64,000 nucleotides of DNA, taken from positions 3,275,369 to 3,339,368 of the forward strand of contig NZ_CP036343.1 of NCBI RefSeq assembly GCF_007746795.1, read 5' to 3'. Below the pieces are notes generated by a model. It did no database searches. It worked only from the letters and a program-made list of their open reading frames with translations, and had not been told where the DNA came from. The DNA is from Gimesia algae (GTDB lineage: Bacteria; Planctomycetota; Planctomycetia; Planctomycetales; Planctomycetaceae). A program made the position numbers and the translations under genes. Of this stretch, positions 1 through 7,234 are shown one piece after another. Numbering within the stretch: position 1 is the stretch's first letter; every line of letters begins with the position of its first letter.

Positions 1-36
1 CGGCCTGCAGGGATTTTTCCGAATATGAAAACGGGA

Positions 37-65
37 TTGACTTAATATAACGCACGTTATATAAC
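37..65 (+). promoter_or_regulatory. Sigma70-type promoter of the cupin/TetR pair
   Basis: TTGACT (37-42) and TATAAC (60-65) are separated by exactly 17 bp, 46 bp before the cupin start codon. Both boxes are close to the vegetative consensus. The spacer and the -10 box lie inside two tandem palindromes, so a bound repressor would block polymerase. The promoter is read from sequence only. Confidence 0.7.
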
Positions 66-74
66 GATCGTTAC
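47..74. promoter_or_regulatory. Two tandem TetR-type operators
   Basis: Two 14-bp units lie head to tail: ATAACGCACGTTAT (47-60) and ATAACGATCGTTAC (61-74). Each is an inverted repeat of ATAACG around a 2-bp centre; 62-73 is a perfect 12-bp palindrome. The first fills most of the promoter spacer and the second starts inside the -10 box. Palindromes of this size are typical TetR-family sites, and a TetR gene is second in the transcript, so autorepression is the natural reading (inference). Confidence 0.7.
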
Positions 75-110
75 ATTTACATTCCAATCTGATTTGCAGG
101 GAGAACCAGG

Positions 111-605
111 ATGAGTCAAGTGGGTGAAGAAGTACTGCACGGCGAGGGATACGACTGTTTTGCAGCGGGGCCACTGGAGAGCTGGACGCGGTTTCGGCTG
201 TCGCCTCCCGAAACGCCGATGGCGGCGCGGGGAAAATATTTTCTGCGGAAGTATCTGAATTCGGACGGGCTGGAGATGTCTGTTAATGCATTGCCCGCGG
301 GCGGCGAGATGCCGTTCGTACATTGCCATAAGGAGAACGACGAGATTTATTTCGTCATTCAGGGGCGGGGACAGTTCCAGGCGGGCACGGAAGTGTTCGA
401 CGTGTCGGAGGGATTCTTTATCCGACTTTCGCCGGAAGTGCCCCGGGTCTGGCGAAACAACTCGGAAGAACCGTTATACTATCTGGTAATCCAGTACCGT
501 GCCGACAGTTGTGTGACCGGCACGATACAGGATGGCCAAATCCTGAACGATTACCCGATTGCCTGGAAAGCAGACCCCGAACATGACGTCCCCCACGGAT
601 CGTAA
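111..605 (+). CDS. Cupin-domain protein
   Basis: A 164-residue single-domain cupin. The first cupin motif is visible as H71-x-H73-x4-E78-x6-G85, a likely metal site in a small beta-barrel. The second motif lacks the usual histidine, having P-R-V-W-R near residue 111. No signal peptide is seen, so it is probably cytoplasmic. The start is supported by a purine-rich ribosome site (GGGAGAACCAGG) just upstream. It overlaps the following TetR gene, so the two are co-transcribed and probably share a regulon. Small cupins of this kind can be enzymes or ligand sensors; the substrate cannot be told. Confidence 0.8.
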   Translation: MSQVGEEVLHGEGYDCFAAGPLESWTRFRLSPPETPMAARGKYFLRKYLNSDGLEMSVNALPAGGEMPFVHCHKENDEIYFVIQGRGQFQAGTEVFDVSEGFFIRLSPEVPRVWRNNSEEPLYYLVIQYRADSCVTGTIQDGQILNDYPIAWKADPEHDVPHGS

Positions 606-1155
606 AACCCGTTCCCGCAAAAACATTCTGAACGCCGCGCTCAGGATGTTTAAGCGCCAGGGGTATGTCGGGAGTGGAGTGGACGGCATTATGGAAGAAG
701 CCGGGATGACCTCGGGTGCGTTTTACGGTCACTTCGATTCGAAAACGGATGTGCTGGGCGCAGCGCTGGTGCAGTCATTCATTGAAGATCAGGCAGCGAT
801 GAACGGGGCGCTCAGTGAATCGGAAACGCCGGAGCAACTGATCGAGATCATGCGACGGTACCTGTCGAGCAAACATTGCGAGCATGTGGAGGAGGGCTGT
901 TCGATCCCTCCTCTGCTGTCCGACCTGGGCCGGGCCGATGAAGAAACGAAAGCGCAGTTTGAAGAAGTGATCCAGTGGATGGTCACGCAGTTCGAAGAAC
1001 GATCCCACAACGAATTCACCCGACAGCAAATACTCTCGACTCTGGCGCTCTGTTTTGGAGGCCTGTCACTGGCACGGGCCGTCAAGTCCCCTGCCCTGGC
1101 CCGGCAGATCCTGTCCGCGTGCCGCAAGAATCTGCCGATTCAGAAGGAAAAGTGA
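583..1155 (+). CDS. TetR/AcrR-family transcriptional regulator
   Basis: A 190-residue protein with an N-terminal TetR helix-turn-helix; the recognition region reads G-A-F-Y-G-H-F near residues 45-51, followed by S-K-T-D-V-L. The C-terminal all-helical part, with a cysteine-containing segment (E-G-C-S-I-P-P), would bind the ligand. The ATG at 583 is preferred; an in-frame TTG at 559 is possible. It begins inside the end of the cupin gene (23-bp overlap), implying translational coupling. The tandem palindromes at 47-74 are the probable operator. Confidence 0.88.
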   Translation: MTSPTDRKTRSRKNILNAALRMFKRQGYVGSGVDGIMEEAGMTSGAFYGHFDSKTDVLGAALVQSFIEDQAAMNGALSESETPEQLIEIMRRYLSSKHCEHVEEGCSIPPLLSDLGRADEETKAQFEEVIQWMVTQFEERSHNEFTRQQILSTLALCFGGLSLARAVKSPALARQILSACRKNLPIQKEK

Positions 1156-1250
1156 TCGCCGTTCTGCTCAGTTATTGTATTTTCTTCTGTTCCACACTGA
1201 GTCAACGTACCGTAGGTTTGACCTGACAGAAAACAATGTTGATTCACTGG

Positions 1251-1279
1251 TGTTTTTCCTGCGGGCGGGATTATATAAT
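1251..1279 (+). promoter_or_regulatory. Possible promoter of the haem/cyclase-repeat gene
   Basis: A perfect TATAAT lies at 1274-1279, 54 bp before the ATG at 1333. The matching -35 position (TGTTTT, 1251-1256) is poor, so this rests mainly on the -10 box. Confidence 0.35.
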
Positions 1280-1332
1280 TGAGGTACCGTAAAAGATTGC
1301 TTTTCTCTTTCTGCTGACGCATCACTTAAGAA

Positions 1333-2307
1333 ATGGCTCTCACCATGTTTGCATTCAGCTCGCTGCTACTGACACTTTCCATCGGTGCCCTGCCCGACGC
1401 ACAGCCGACTACCGTTCAGATTCGCGAAACGGTGCAACGCAGTATTCCCTTTATCGAAGAAAAAGGACTGTGGTGGATTGAAGAAAAGAAATGCGTGACC
1501 TGCCATCGTGTGGGCAATATGGTCTGGAGCCTGCAGGCCGCGAAACAGAGTGGCTTTACCGTCAGTGATCGCCTGGCGGAATGGAGACAGTGGTCGATTG
1601 ATAAGTCGCTTGCGGAAAACGACAAAGGGAAGATCACCGGCCTGGGTAATAAAGAAGGGGTGGCGCAGCTTTTATTGAGCATGGACCAAGCTGAAAATGG
1701 AGCGGCACAGAAAGAAACCCGCAATAAACTGGCGGCGATTCTACTGGAAGATCAGCAGCCCGACGGCGCCTGGAAGGCGGGAGGCCAACTCCCGTTTCAG
1801 AAACGACCCGCGGCGGAAACGAACGCTGTTTCCACCATGTGGCTAACGCTGGCATTGCTGGCTGAGGGAAAGAACGAAGCCAGTGCTCCTGTGATGACCA
1901 ATGCTCTGAAATTCATCCAGACGAGTTCGCCGGGTAAAAGTGTCGAATGGTATGCCCTACGCTTATTACTGGCCGTCCAGACGGGAGAGACCGAAGTGCG
2001 GGACCAGTTGGTGAAGCAGCTCCGCAGCCAGCAACATGCGGACGGCGGCTGGGGCTGGATGGTTACCGACGACAGCGATGCGCTGGGAACGGGTCTGGCT
2101 TTGTATGCACTGGTTTCTGCAGGCGTCGATCGACAGGACCCTGTGATCAAAGGGGCGCAACAGTTTCTGGTGAGCACGCAACGCGACGATGGTTCGTGGC
2201 CGGTGCACGGGACCAAAGAAAAGAAAAAAGCGAGCGTGCAGGAGACCGCCGTCTATTGGGGGACGACCTGGGCGGTCATCGGGCTGGTGGAGAGTTTGCC
2301 GCGGTAA
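1333..2307 (+). CDS. Secreted protein with CxxCH motif and squalene-cyclase-type repeats
   Basis: 324 residues. The N-terminus is a hydrophobic signal peptide ending near residue 20. A c-type haem motif C54-V-T-C57-H58 follows. The remainder is alpha-helical repeats of the prenyltransferase/squalene oxidase type, with Q-x-D-G-(A/G/S)-W signatures near residues 140 (QQPDGAW), 237 (QHADGGW) and 284 (QRDDGSW). Real squalene-hopene cyclases are about twice this length and carry a DxDD motif, which is absent, so cyclase activity is unlikely. Most likely it is a periplasmic binding or electron-transfer protein built on an alpha/alpha toroid; the function is unknown. Confidence 0.75.
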   Translation: MALTMFAFSSLLLTLSIGALPDAQPTTVQIRETVQRSIPFIEEKGLWWIEEKKCVTCHRVGNMVWSLQAAKQSGFTVSDRLAEWRQWSIDKSLAENDKGKITGLGNKEGVAQLLLSMDQAENGAAQKETRNKLAAILLEDQQPDGAWKAGGQLPFQKRPAAETNAVSTMWLTLALLAEGKNEASAPVMTNALKFIQTSSPGKSVEWYALRLLLAVQTGETEVRDQLVKQLRSQQHADGGWGWMVTDDSDALGTGLALYALVSAGVDRQDPVIKGAQQFLVSTQRDDGSWPVHGTKEKKKASVQETAVYWGTTWAVIGLVESLPR

Positions 2308-2352
2308 CTGCTTTTCTGAAACATTCTGCTCGCTTGGCCCGGTAGATTCATT

Positions 2353-2647
2353 TTTCTACCACGAAGGCACGAAGTGAGCGTGAGCGTCTACAACTGTGAG
2401 AGCGATGTAGAGTAGCCGGCGGATGGCACCGAATGTAATCCGGGGCGACTCGACTTTCATTCACATTAGCCGTACGGCGTTAGCCGCGGTTTCTACGATT
2501 TCGTCTGGCCGTGCCGAGTATAGTAGCAGCCTTGTTTCGGAGGGAACGCGGCAGCGGCGACCTCCTGCTCGCTGCGCTCGGCCCGGATTATATCCGGGCT
2601 CACCCTCTTTTTTCTTTCGTGTGGTTTCGTGATTTTCGTGGTAGAAA
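2353..2647. repeat. Repeat element R1 with inverted ends
   Basis: The left end TTTCTACCACGAAGGCACGA is mirrored at the right end, whose reverse complement begins TTTCTACCACGAA and continues with ACGAAA-type iterations. Inside are a 144-bp module (2462-2605) shared with R2 and a short hairpin GCCCGGAT-TAT-ATCCGGGC (2581-2599). No coding capacity is seen. It resembles a non-autonomous, MITE-like or compound REP-like element. Confidence 0.75.
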
Positions 2648-2703
2648 TATCTAACTCGAAAGTTTCACAGGCCCCTATCGAGGTCTGAAACCTGCTTTTA
2701 CGA

Positions 2704-2760
2704 TTTCACTGACAGTTTCCTGTTGTCTGCGACAACCCCGGATTACATCCGGGGCTACCC
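2704..2760 (+). repeat. 57-bp repeat module M1, copy 1
   Basis: It matches 4616-4672 with about four differences in 57 bp. It ends in a perfect hairpin CCCCGGAT-TAC-ATCCGGGG (2736-2754). A shorter, diverged copy lies at about 4129-4172. Confidence 0.8.
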
Positions 2761-2785
2761 GCTACAGCGGTAGAGCGATGAAGAG

Positions 2786-3280
2786 TTACCCGTTTTGACT
2801 CTGAAAGGAAGGATCCAGTTTCATGGTCAGGATGTCTTCAACGTATTTATACCCCATGACCCCATCTTCCGGATAGGCGTCGATGTCAACCTCACCGCGA
2901 GTTGAGACACTGATCAACTTCTCCGCAAGTGTATCTTCATCGTATTCAACCAGTTCTACCCGGTCACTCTCATCCTCTGTGTTAATCAACATCGGCATCG
3001 GCCAGTCCTTACGTTGAAACGACTTTATGTTGCCCAGTTGTTTCCATTCTCCGATGCACAGCCCCATACCACTGAAAATGCCAGCAAGAACAGTCTCCTC
3101 AATGCAAAGTTGGCTTTCATCAAGGGTAGCGGGAATTGAATCCAGACAGGGACCGAAAAAATATCCAAAGATCCCCAACTCTTCATCAGATCGCGCAACG
3201 ACACCTCGAGCATACTTTCCATTTTTGAGCGGAACACAAAATACGGTACCGTTACTGTAATTGTTGACGTATTTTGGCAT
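2786..3280 (-). CDS. Imm26-like immunity protein (orphan)
   Basis: A 164-residue soluble protein. Its first 30 residues (G-T-V-F-C-V-P-L-x-N-G-K-Y-A-R-G-V-V) match the opening strand pair of the Imm26 family, immunity proteins of polymorphic toxin systems, and an F-F-G-P segment follows near residue 42. No toxin gene is adjacent. It lies 10 nt downstream of the secreted protein at 3291-3926 on the same strand and may share its transcript. The C-terminus is acidic. Family assignment is from pattern memory, so moderate; an orphan immunity gene or a housekeeping relative are both possible. Confidence 0.55.
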   Translation of the reverse strand: MPKYVNNYSNGTVFCVPLKNGKYARGVVARSDEELGIFGYFFGPCLDSIPATLDESQLCIEETVLAGIFSGMGLCIGEWKQLGNIKSFQRKDWPMPMLINTEDESDRVELVEYDEDTLAEKLISVSTRGEVDIDAYPEDGVMGYKYVEDILTMKLDPSFQSQNG

Positions 3281-3290
3281 CAGCTTCGAA

Positions 3291-3926
3291 CTACTCCAGG
3301 TTCCAGGCGGTCATGTCATCCAGCAGGAGCGTGTTGCCTTTCATGATGAAGCGGTAGCCGGTTTTGTTGACGTCGAGTGAAGGGTGCCGACCTTCCACGT
3401 TTAAACCATTGTCCAGTTGGGCAATGACTCGATCTCCCTGCATTTCCAGTTGCAGTGTGTACCACTTGCCCGGTTCCAGTGTGCCTTTGGCCTGTGCCAG
3501 GGTGATGGGTTTCGACTTGGGGTCTTTCTTGTTTTTGTCGGTCCGCAGCGTCATGCCTGATTCGTCGAGGATGACCCGAAACAGATGCCCTTTGGGATGA
3601 TTCAGGCTCAGATGAAAAAAGTCCGCGTCTTTCAACTGGAACGAACAACGGATAATGGAATTCCGATGTGGCAGCTTCCAGGTCAAAACAGCCGCGTGTT
3701 TGTCGGCTTTCAATTCTTTGCCCGTCAGCACGCCGTCTGTCACCGTCCACTCCCCCTTCGCGGCGGCCCACTGTTTGCTGAGTTTGGGTTTGTCGAAGGT
3801 CTCAACTGCCGTCGGTTCGCCGGTCTTGCCCAGCACGGGTTTGAGAGGCGAATTCTTCTCCGCTTTGAGCAGAGAGGGAACGAGTAATGTCAAAGCCAGG
3901 CAGCAGCAGGAAACATGTTTCAACAT
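3291..3926 (-). CDS. Secreted concanavalin-like (DUF1080-type) domain protein
   Basis: About 211 residues from the ATG at 3926. It starts with a signal peptide containing a cysteine cluster (H-V-S-C-C-C-L-A-L) and ending near L-L-K-A. The mature part resembles the 3-keto-disaccharide hydrolase/DUF1080 jelly-roll fold abundant in planctomycetes: W-T-V-T-D-G-V-L-T-G near the start, F-x-L-K-D-A-D-F-F in the middle and L-L-L-D-D-M near the end. A carbohydrate-related role in the periplasm is inferred from the fold. An upstream in-frame start at 4004 is unlikely because it would bury the signal peptide. Confidence 0.65.
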   Translation of the reverse strand: MLKHVSCCCLALTLLVPSLLKAEKNSPLKPVLGKTGEPTAVETFDKPKLSKQWAAAKGEWTVTDGVLTGKELKADKHAAVLTWKLPHRNSIIRCSFQLKDADFFHLSLNHPKGHLFRVILDESGMTLRTDKNKKDPKSKPITLAQAKGTLEPGKWYTLQLEMQGDRVIAQLDNGLNVEGRHPSLDVNKTGYRFIMKGNTLLLDDMTAWNLE

Positions 3927-4076
3927 GAGCGGAACTACTTTCTTGAAGTGAGTTGATCTGAATGGGATAAACAACCGACTCCAGTTTAACAATCCGATCA
4001 CCACAAGGGGTAAACAAATCTGGAAAACTTTTCTGCGACATTCTGGTGTTTACTGACAAGAGGCGGACTAATTATT

Positions 4077-4486
4077 TTTCTACCACGAAAGGCACGAAAA
4101 TACACGAAATGCATTGATTCGCTGCCAGTTTCTGTTGTCTGCGATAAGGCCGGATTGCATCCGGGGCGACCCGATTTTCTTTCACAGGAGCCGTACGGCG
4201 TAAGACGCGGTTTCTGCGATTTCGTCTGGCCGTGCCGAGTACAGTTGCAGCCCTGTTTCGAATTGAACGTAACAGCTGCAACCTCCTGCTCGCTCCGCTC
4301 GGCCCGGATTTTATCCGGGCTCACCCTTTCTTTCACATGAGTCATACAGCGTTAGTCGCGGTTTCTGCAGATCGGAAGACAACCGGAGCTAACGCGCTGC
4401 GGCTAATTGGGAACGCTTTATGGTTTATTTTTAGAGCCACCACCCACTTTTTCTTTCGTGTCGTTTCGTGTTTTTCGTGGTAGAAA
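4077..4486. repeat. Repeat element R2 with ~33-bp inverted ends
   Basis: 410 bp. Left and right ends form an imperfect inverted repeat of about 33 bp beginning TTTCTACCACGAAA and built from repeated CACGAAA units. Inside are the 144-bp module shared with R1 (4183-4326, with hairpin GCCCGGAT-TTT-ATCCGGGC at 4302-4320) and an 87-bp module (4327-4413) that recurs at 4673-4759 and 6433-6519. R2 is therefore R1 plus an extra module, a mosaic structure. Confidence 0.8.
4327..4413 (+). repeat. 87-bp repeat module M2, copy 1
   Basis: It differs from the copy at 4673-4759 at about three positions. Its arms are an imperfect inverted repeat (a GTTAG-containing left arm and CTAACG...CGGCTAAT right arm) around a spacer with GCAGATCGGAAGACAA, so it can fold as a long REP-like hairpin. 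Confidence 0.8.
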
Positions 4487-4615
4487 AATCAACTTCGATG
4501 GTTCCATCGGTTCCCGTTGCTTTGTGAAACTGGTTCGAACTTCGCCCGTCGGGCGGACACGTGGATACCGCCCGTATGGCAAGGCAGGTTGGTGACGTGA
4601 AACTTAATTGGGTGA

Positions 4616-4672
4616 TTTCACTGACAGTTTCCTGTTGTCTGTGACAACCCCGGATAGCATCCGGGGATACCC
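4616..4672 (+). repeat. 57-bp repeat module M1, copy 2
   Basis: A near-identical copy of 2704-2760, with the hairpin CCCCGGAT-AGC-ATCCGGGG (4648-4666). It joins module M2 at 4673 without a spacer. Confidence 0.8.
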
Positions 4673-4829
4673 TTTCTTTCACATGAGCCGTACAGCGTTA
4701 GTCGCGGTTTCTGCAGATCGGAAGACAACCGGAGCTAACGCTCTGCGGCTAATTGGGAATATTCTACGGTTTATTTTTAGAGCCACCACCCACTTTTATT
4801 TTCGTGTGGTTTCGTTTTTTTCGTGGTAG
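4673..4829 (+). repeat. Module M2 copy 2 plus a right-end TIR-like tail (R3)
   Basis: The 87-bp module (4673-4759) is followed by the same tail as in R2 (TTTATTTTTAGAGCCACCAC, then the TTTCGTG-rich right end to 4829). No matching left inverted end precedes it, so R3 is a one-ended or decayed copy. Confidence 0.75.
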
Positions 4830-4854
4830 TAAAAACAGGTAAGTCGGGAGGCAG

Positions 4855-6198
4855 TCAGATCAGTTCGTCGATCGGTTCGCGGATGTCGAGCATGTACTGC
4901 GGGCGGCCGGCGAAGTCGGGGACGGTGGTCGTCATGGGGTCGATGCCCAACTGGCGGTAGAGCGTGGCGAAGACATTCTGATAATGCAAAGGGCGATCCT
5001 GGGGGACTTCGCCAAGTCGATTGGTGGAGCCGATCACCTGCCCCATTCGCATGCCGCCTCCGGCGAGCAGTGCACAGGAGGCTTGCGGCCAGTGATCGCG
5101 GCCTGCGTTGTCGTTGATGCGGGGCGTGCGTCCGAATTCGCCCCAGGCGATCACGCTGACGTCATCCTGCAGTCCGCGGTGGTGCAGGTCTTCGACCAGC
5201 GCGGTGATGCCCTGATCGAATTTATTCAGCTGAAGTGGCAGGCGGGCGAAGTTGGAATGATGCCGATCCCAGCTACCGAACGAGAGCGTGACACAACGGA
5301 CGCCTGCTTCGACCAGACGACGGGCCATCAGGAACTGATCCAGCCAGTGCGGGCCGGCGTCTTCACCAAAGGCGGGCGAGTTATCGCCTCTGCCATAGCG
5401 ATCGCGGAGTGTGGGATCTTCTTTTTCCAGGTCCATGGCTTCGACCAGTTTACTGGAAGTCAGAACGTCGAAGGCCCGCTGCGAGTAGGCGTCCAGTCCT
5501 TCATACGCATTGTCGGCGGAGTTACGGAACGCGTCAAAGCCGGAGAGCAGAGCTTTGCGGTCGCGGAGTCGATCCAGCGAGATGCCCTGCAGGCGCATGT
5601 TGTCCATGCCTTCGCCCGTCGGTTGCATCGGGGCGTGAGGTTTTCCCAGAAAACCGGGGAAGCCGGGATTGCCGTACGGTTCGTGGCGACTGGGGATGCT
5701 GAGACCGACGAACGGGGGAACTGCTTTATCGACGGGTCCCTGCACTTTAGAAAGAACCGCGCCCAGGGAAGGATGACCCGACTGCCGCCCGTCACCATTG
5801 ATGGGCCAGCCACTCATGCAGAGATCGGAAGCATGTTGATCGGGGCAGCCATGCAATGAGCGAATGATGGCGAACTTGTCCATCATGGTCGCCAGGCGGG
5901 GCATGTGATTGCAGATCTGGATGCCGGGTACGTTGGTGTCGATGGGACGGAATTCGCCACGAATTTCCGAGGGGGCATCCATCTTCAGGTCGTACATATC
6001 CTGATGCGACGGGCCGCCGGACAGGAAGATCATGATGATGGCTTTGTGCCCCAGTGGTCTGGCGGGCGTTGCGACTTGTGCTTCGGCCTGCAGGATCTGG
6101 GGAAGCGAAAGTCCGCCCAGCGCGAGTCCGCCGATCTTAAGGAACTGCCTGCGCGAGCCGTCACACTGCCGTCGTGGTGAGCCGGGGATCGAGAGCAT
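4855..6198 (-). CDS. DUF1501 family protein (Tat-exported)
   Basis: 447 residues. A twin-arginine signal S-R-R-Q-F-L-K is visible at residues 15-21, followed by a hydrophobic A-L-G-G-L stretch. The body is a typical DUF1501 domain related to alkaline-phosphatase/sulfatase folds: F-L-S-G-G-P-S-H-Q-D near residue 60, S-F-G-S-W-D-R-H-H near 305, W-G-E-F-G-R-T-P near 353 and G-R-D-H-W-P near 367. The conserved D, H and E/D residues suggest a metal site. Members usually stand next to DUF1549/DUF1553 genes; this one stands alone among repeats. Reaction unknown. The second copy is at 35815-37113. Confidence 0.9.
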   Translation of the reverse strand: MLSIPGSPRRQCDGSRRQFLKIGGLALGGLSLPQILQAEAQVATPARPLGHKAIIMIFLSGGPSHQDMYDLKMDAPSEIRGEFRPIDTNVPGIQICNHMPRLATMMDKFAIIRSLHGCPDQHASDLCMSGWPINGDGRQSGHPSLGAVLSKVQGPVDKAVPPFVGLSIPSRHEPYGNPGFPGFLGKPHAPMQPTGEGMDNMRLQGISLDRLRDRKALLSGFDAFRNSADNAYEGLDAYSQRAFDVLTSSKLVEAMDLEKEDPTLRDRYGRGDNSPAFGEDAGPHWLDQFLMARRLVEAGVRCVTLSFGSWDRHHSNFARLPLQLNKFDQGITALVEDLHHRGLQDDVSVIAWGEFGRTPRINDNAGRDHWPQASCALLAGGGMRMGQVIGSTNRLGEVPQDRPLHYQNVFATLYRQLGIDPMTTTVPDFAGRPQYMLDIREPIDELI

Positions 6199-6432
6199 CG
6201 TGTTCTACTCCAAAAAAGGATGCAGGAGGGTTACGGTCGAGGTTGTTGCAGGTGGGAGACTGAGAAATCCTGTCCGTCAGCCTGAAGTCGTTCGCTGGGA
6301 ATCTCTGGTTTGCTGCACTGCCCTGGTGAGGCCTGCTTATTTTACTATCCGGTGAACACAACGGCAAGCAGATTCGCCAGGCGGGGAGACAGACCCAGAA
6401 AATTGACCTGTTAACAATGAAACGGGGCTGCC

Positions 6433-6519
6433 TTTCTTTCAAATTAGCCGTACGGCGTTAGACGCGGTTTCTGCAGATCGGAAGACAACCGGAGCTAACG
6501 CTCTGCGGCTAATTGGGAA
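6433..6519 (+). repeat. 87-bp repeat module M2, copy 3
   Basis: Same length as the copies at 4327 and 4673, with about four differences from the latter. Its arms ATTAGCCGTACGGCGTTAG and CTAACGCTCTGCGGCTAAT are inverted repeats, giving the best-preserved hairpin of the family. No R-type terminal repeat is attached, so M2 can exist alone. Confidence 0.8.
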
Positions 6520-6690
6520 TGTTCTACGGTGAATAGCGATGATACCTATTTGCGCTTCCAGTGGTGCAGGATTTTCATCTGCGGGGCGTGGGAGCCGATC
6601 TTTATAATTTGTGGTAAATCACGTCAGGGAACCGTGAGCACAATCACAGTCGGACAAGCCGAATGGATATAGGAATCCCGGTTCTGGATT

Positions 6691-6752
6691 GTACGTGGTA
6701 GCTGCGACCTCCTGCTCGCTGCGCTTGGCCCGAATTACATTCGGGCTTACCC
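6691..6752 (+). repeat. Partial copy of the 144-bp module
   Basis: The segment with GCGACCTCCTGCTCGCTGCG matches the 3' part of the modules at 2462-2605 and 4183-4326. It ends in a hairpin GCCCGAAT-TAC-ATTCGGGC (6728-6746). Relative to the other copies the stem is changed on both sides (GGAT/ATCC to GAAT/ATTC), which keeps the pairing. Confidence 0.7.
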
Positions 6753-7234
6753 CTGCATCAGGAGCGGGAACTGGTTTTTCGGGCAACGTCAGGCAAGCGA
6801 ACTGTGCCACCGGCACGAGAGGACGTTGAGTTATGTTCGTTGTTGTAGTGTTCAATCTGCTATTCAATCCGGAGTGTCTGGTGACTGTGATACCGTTGCA
6901 TGGTGAAATATTTTCTGTAGAGGCGCTGGGACGTCAAGGGGGGATGAACAGAATCGGGTGGCGATGTCTGTTGAGACAGGGACGATGCTGGTGTGAGCAG
7001 TGGCGGTTCCGGGTTGAAGGGCTGCGAAGTGCGGCGACCCGCAGGCATACATTCGGAACAGGTGCTGTTCTGCGAACTGCTTATCTGGAAAAAACCGGCT
7101 GTTTTACGGTGAACTTCAGGAACAAGTGGTCCGTGTTTTGGTGCACTGTAAACTGGGCACGCGCGCGACACAGAACAGCGCTTATCGCTGTTGGCGCGGC
7201 GGGGTCAAGTCCAGTTTTTTCAGTGAGACATGTT

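Larger units (their letters stand above)
2308..2785. other. Gene-free stretch holding interspersed repeats
   Basis: No credible gene. The stretch is mostly occupied by a 295-bp element with inverted ends (2353-2647) and a 57-bp repeat module (2704-2760). Short open frames here are by-products of the repeats, since the same peptides recur at the other copies. Confidence 0.7.
3927..4854. other. Gene-free stretch filled by repeats
   Basis: 928 bp without a credible gene. It holds element R2 (4077-4486), a short palindrome-rich spacer with CGCCCG-T-CGGGCG near 4544, and the compound R3 (4616-4829). Small frames predicted here encode the same peptide at 4327-4490 and 4673-4829, as expected for duplicated non-coding DNA. 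Confidence 0.7.
6199..7234. other. 1-kb gene-free stretch
   Basis: It contains module M2 copy 3 (6433-6519) and a diverged tail of the R1/R2 144-bp module (6691-6752). Bases 6753-7234 hold no recognisable signal, and the open frames there lack family resemblance or a ribosome site. A decayed gene cannot be excluded. Confidence 0.6.

Noticed and set aside
4232..4829. Small plus-strand frames sharing a peptide that begins MS-H/R-TALVAVSADRKTT
   Set aside because: They come from duplicated non-coding repeat modules. The shared peptide follows from DNA duplication, and no ribosome sites are present.
4984..5859. A 291-codon plus-strand frame
   Set aside because: Antisense to the DUF1501 gene at 4855-6198; no family resemblance.
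6860..7171. A 103-codon minus-strand frame downstream of mutL
   Set aside because: Serine/proline-rich random-looking composition, no ribosome site and no family match; not convincing as a gene.
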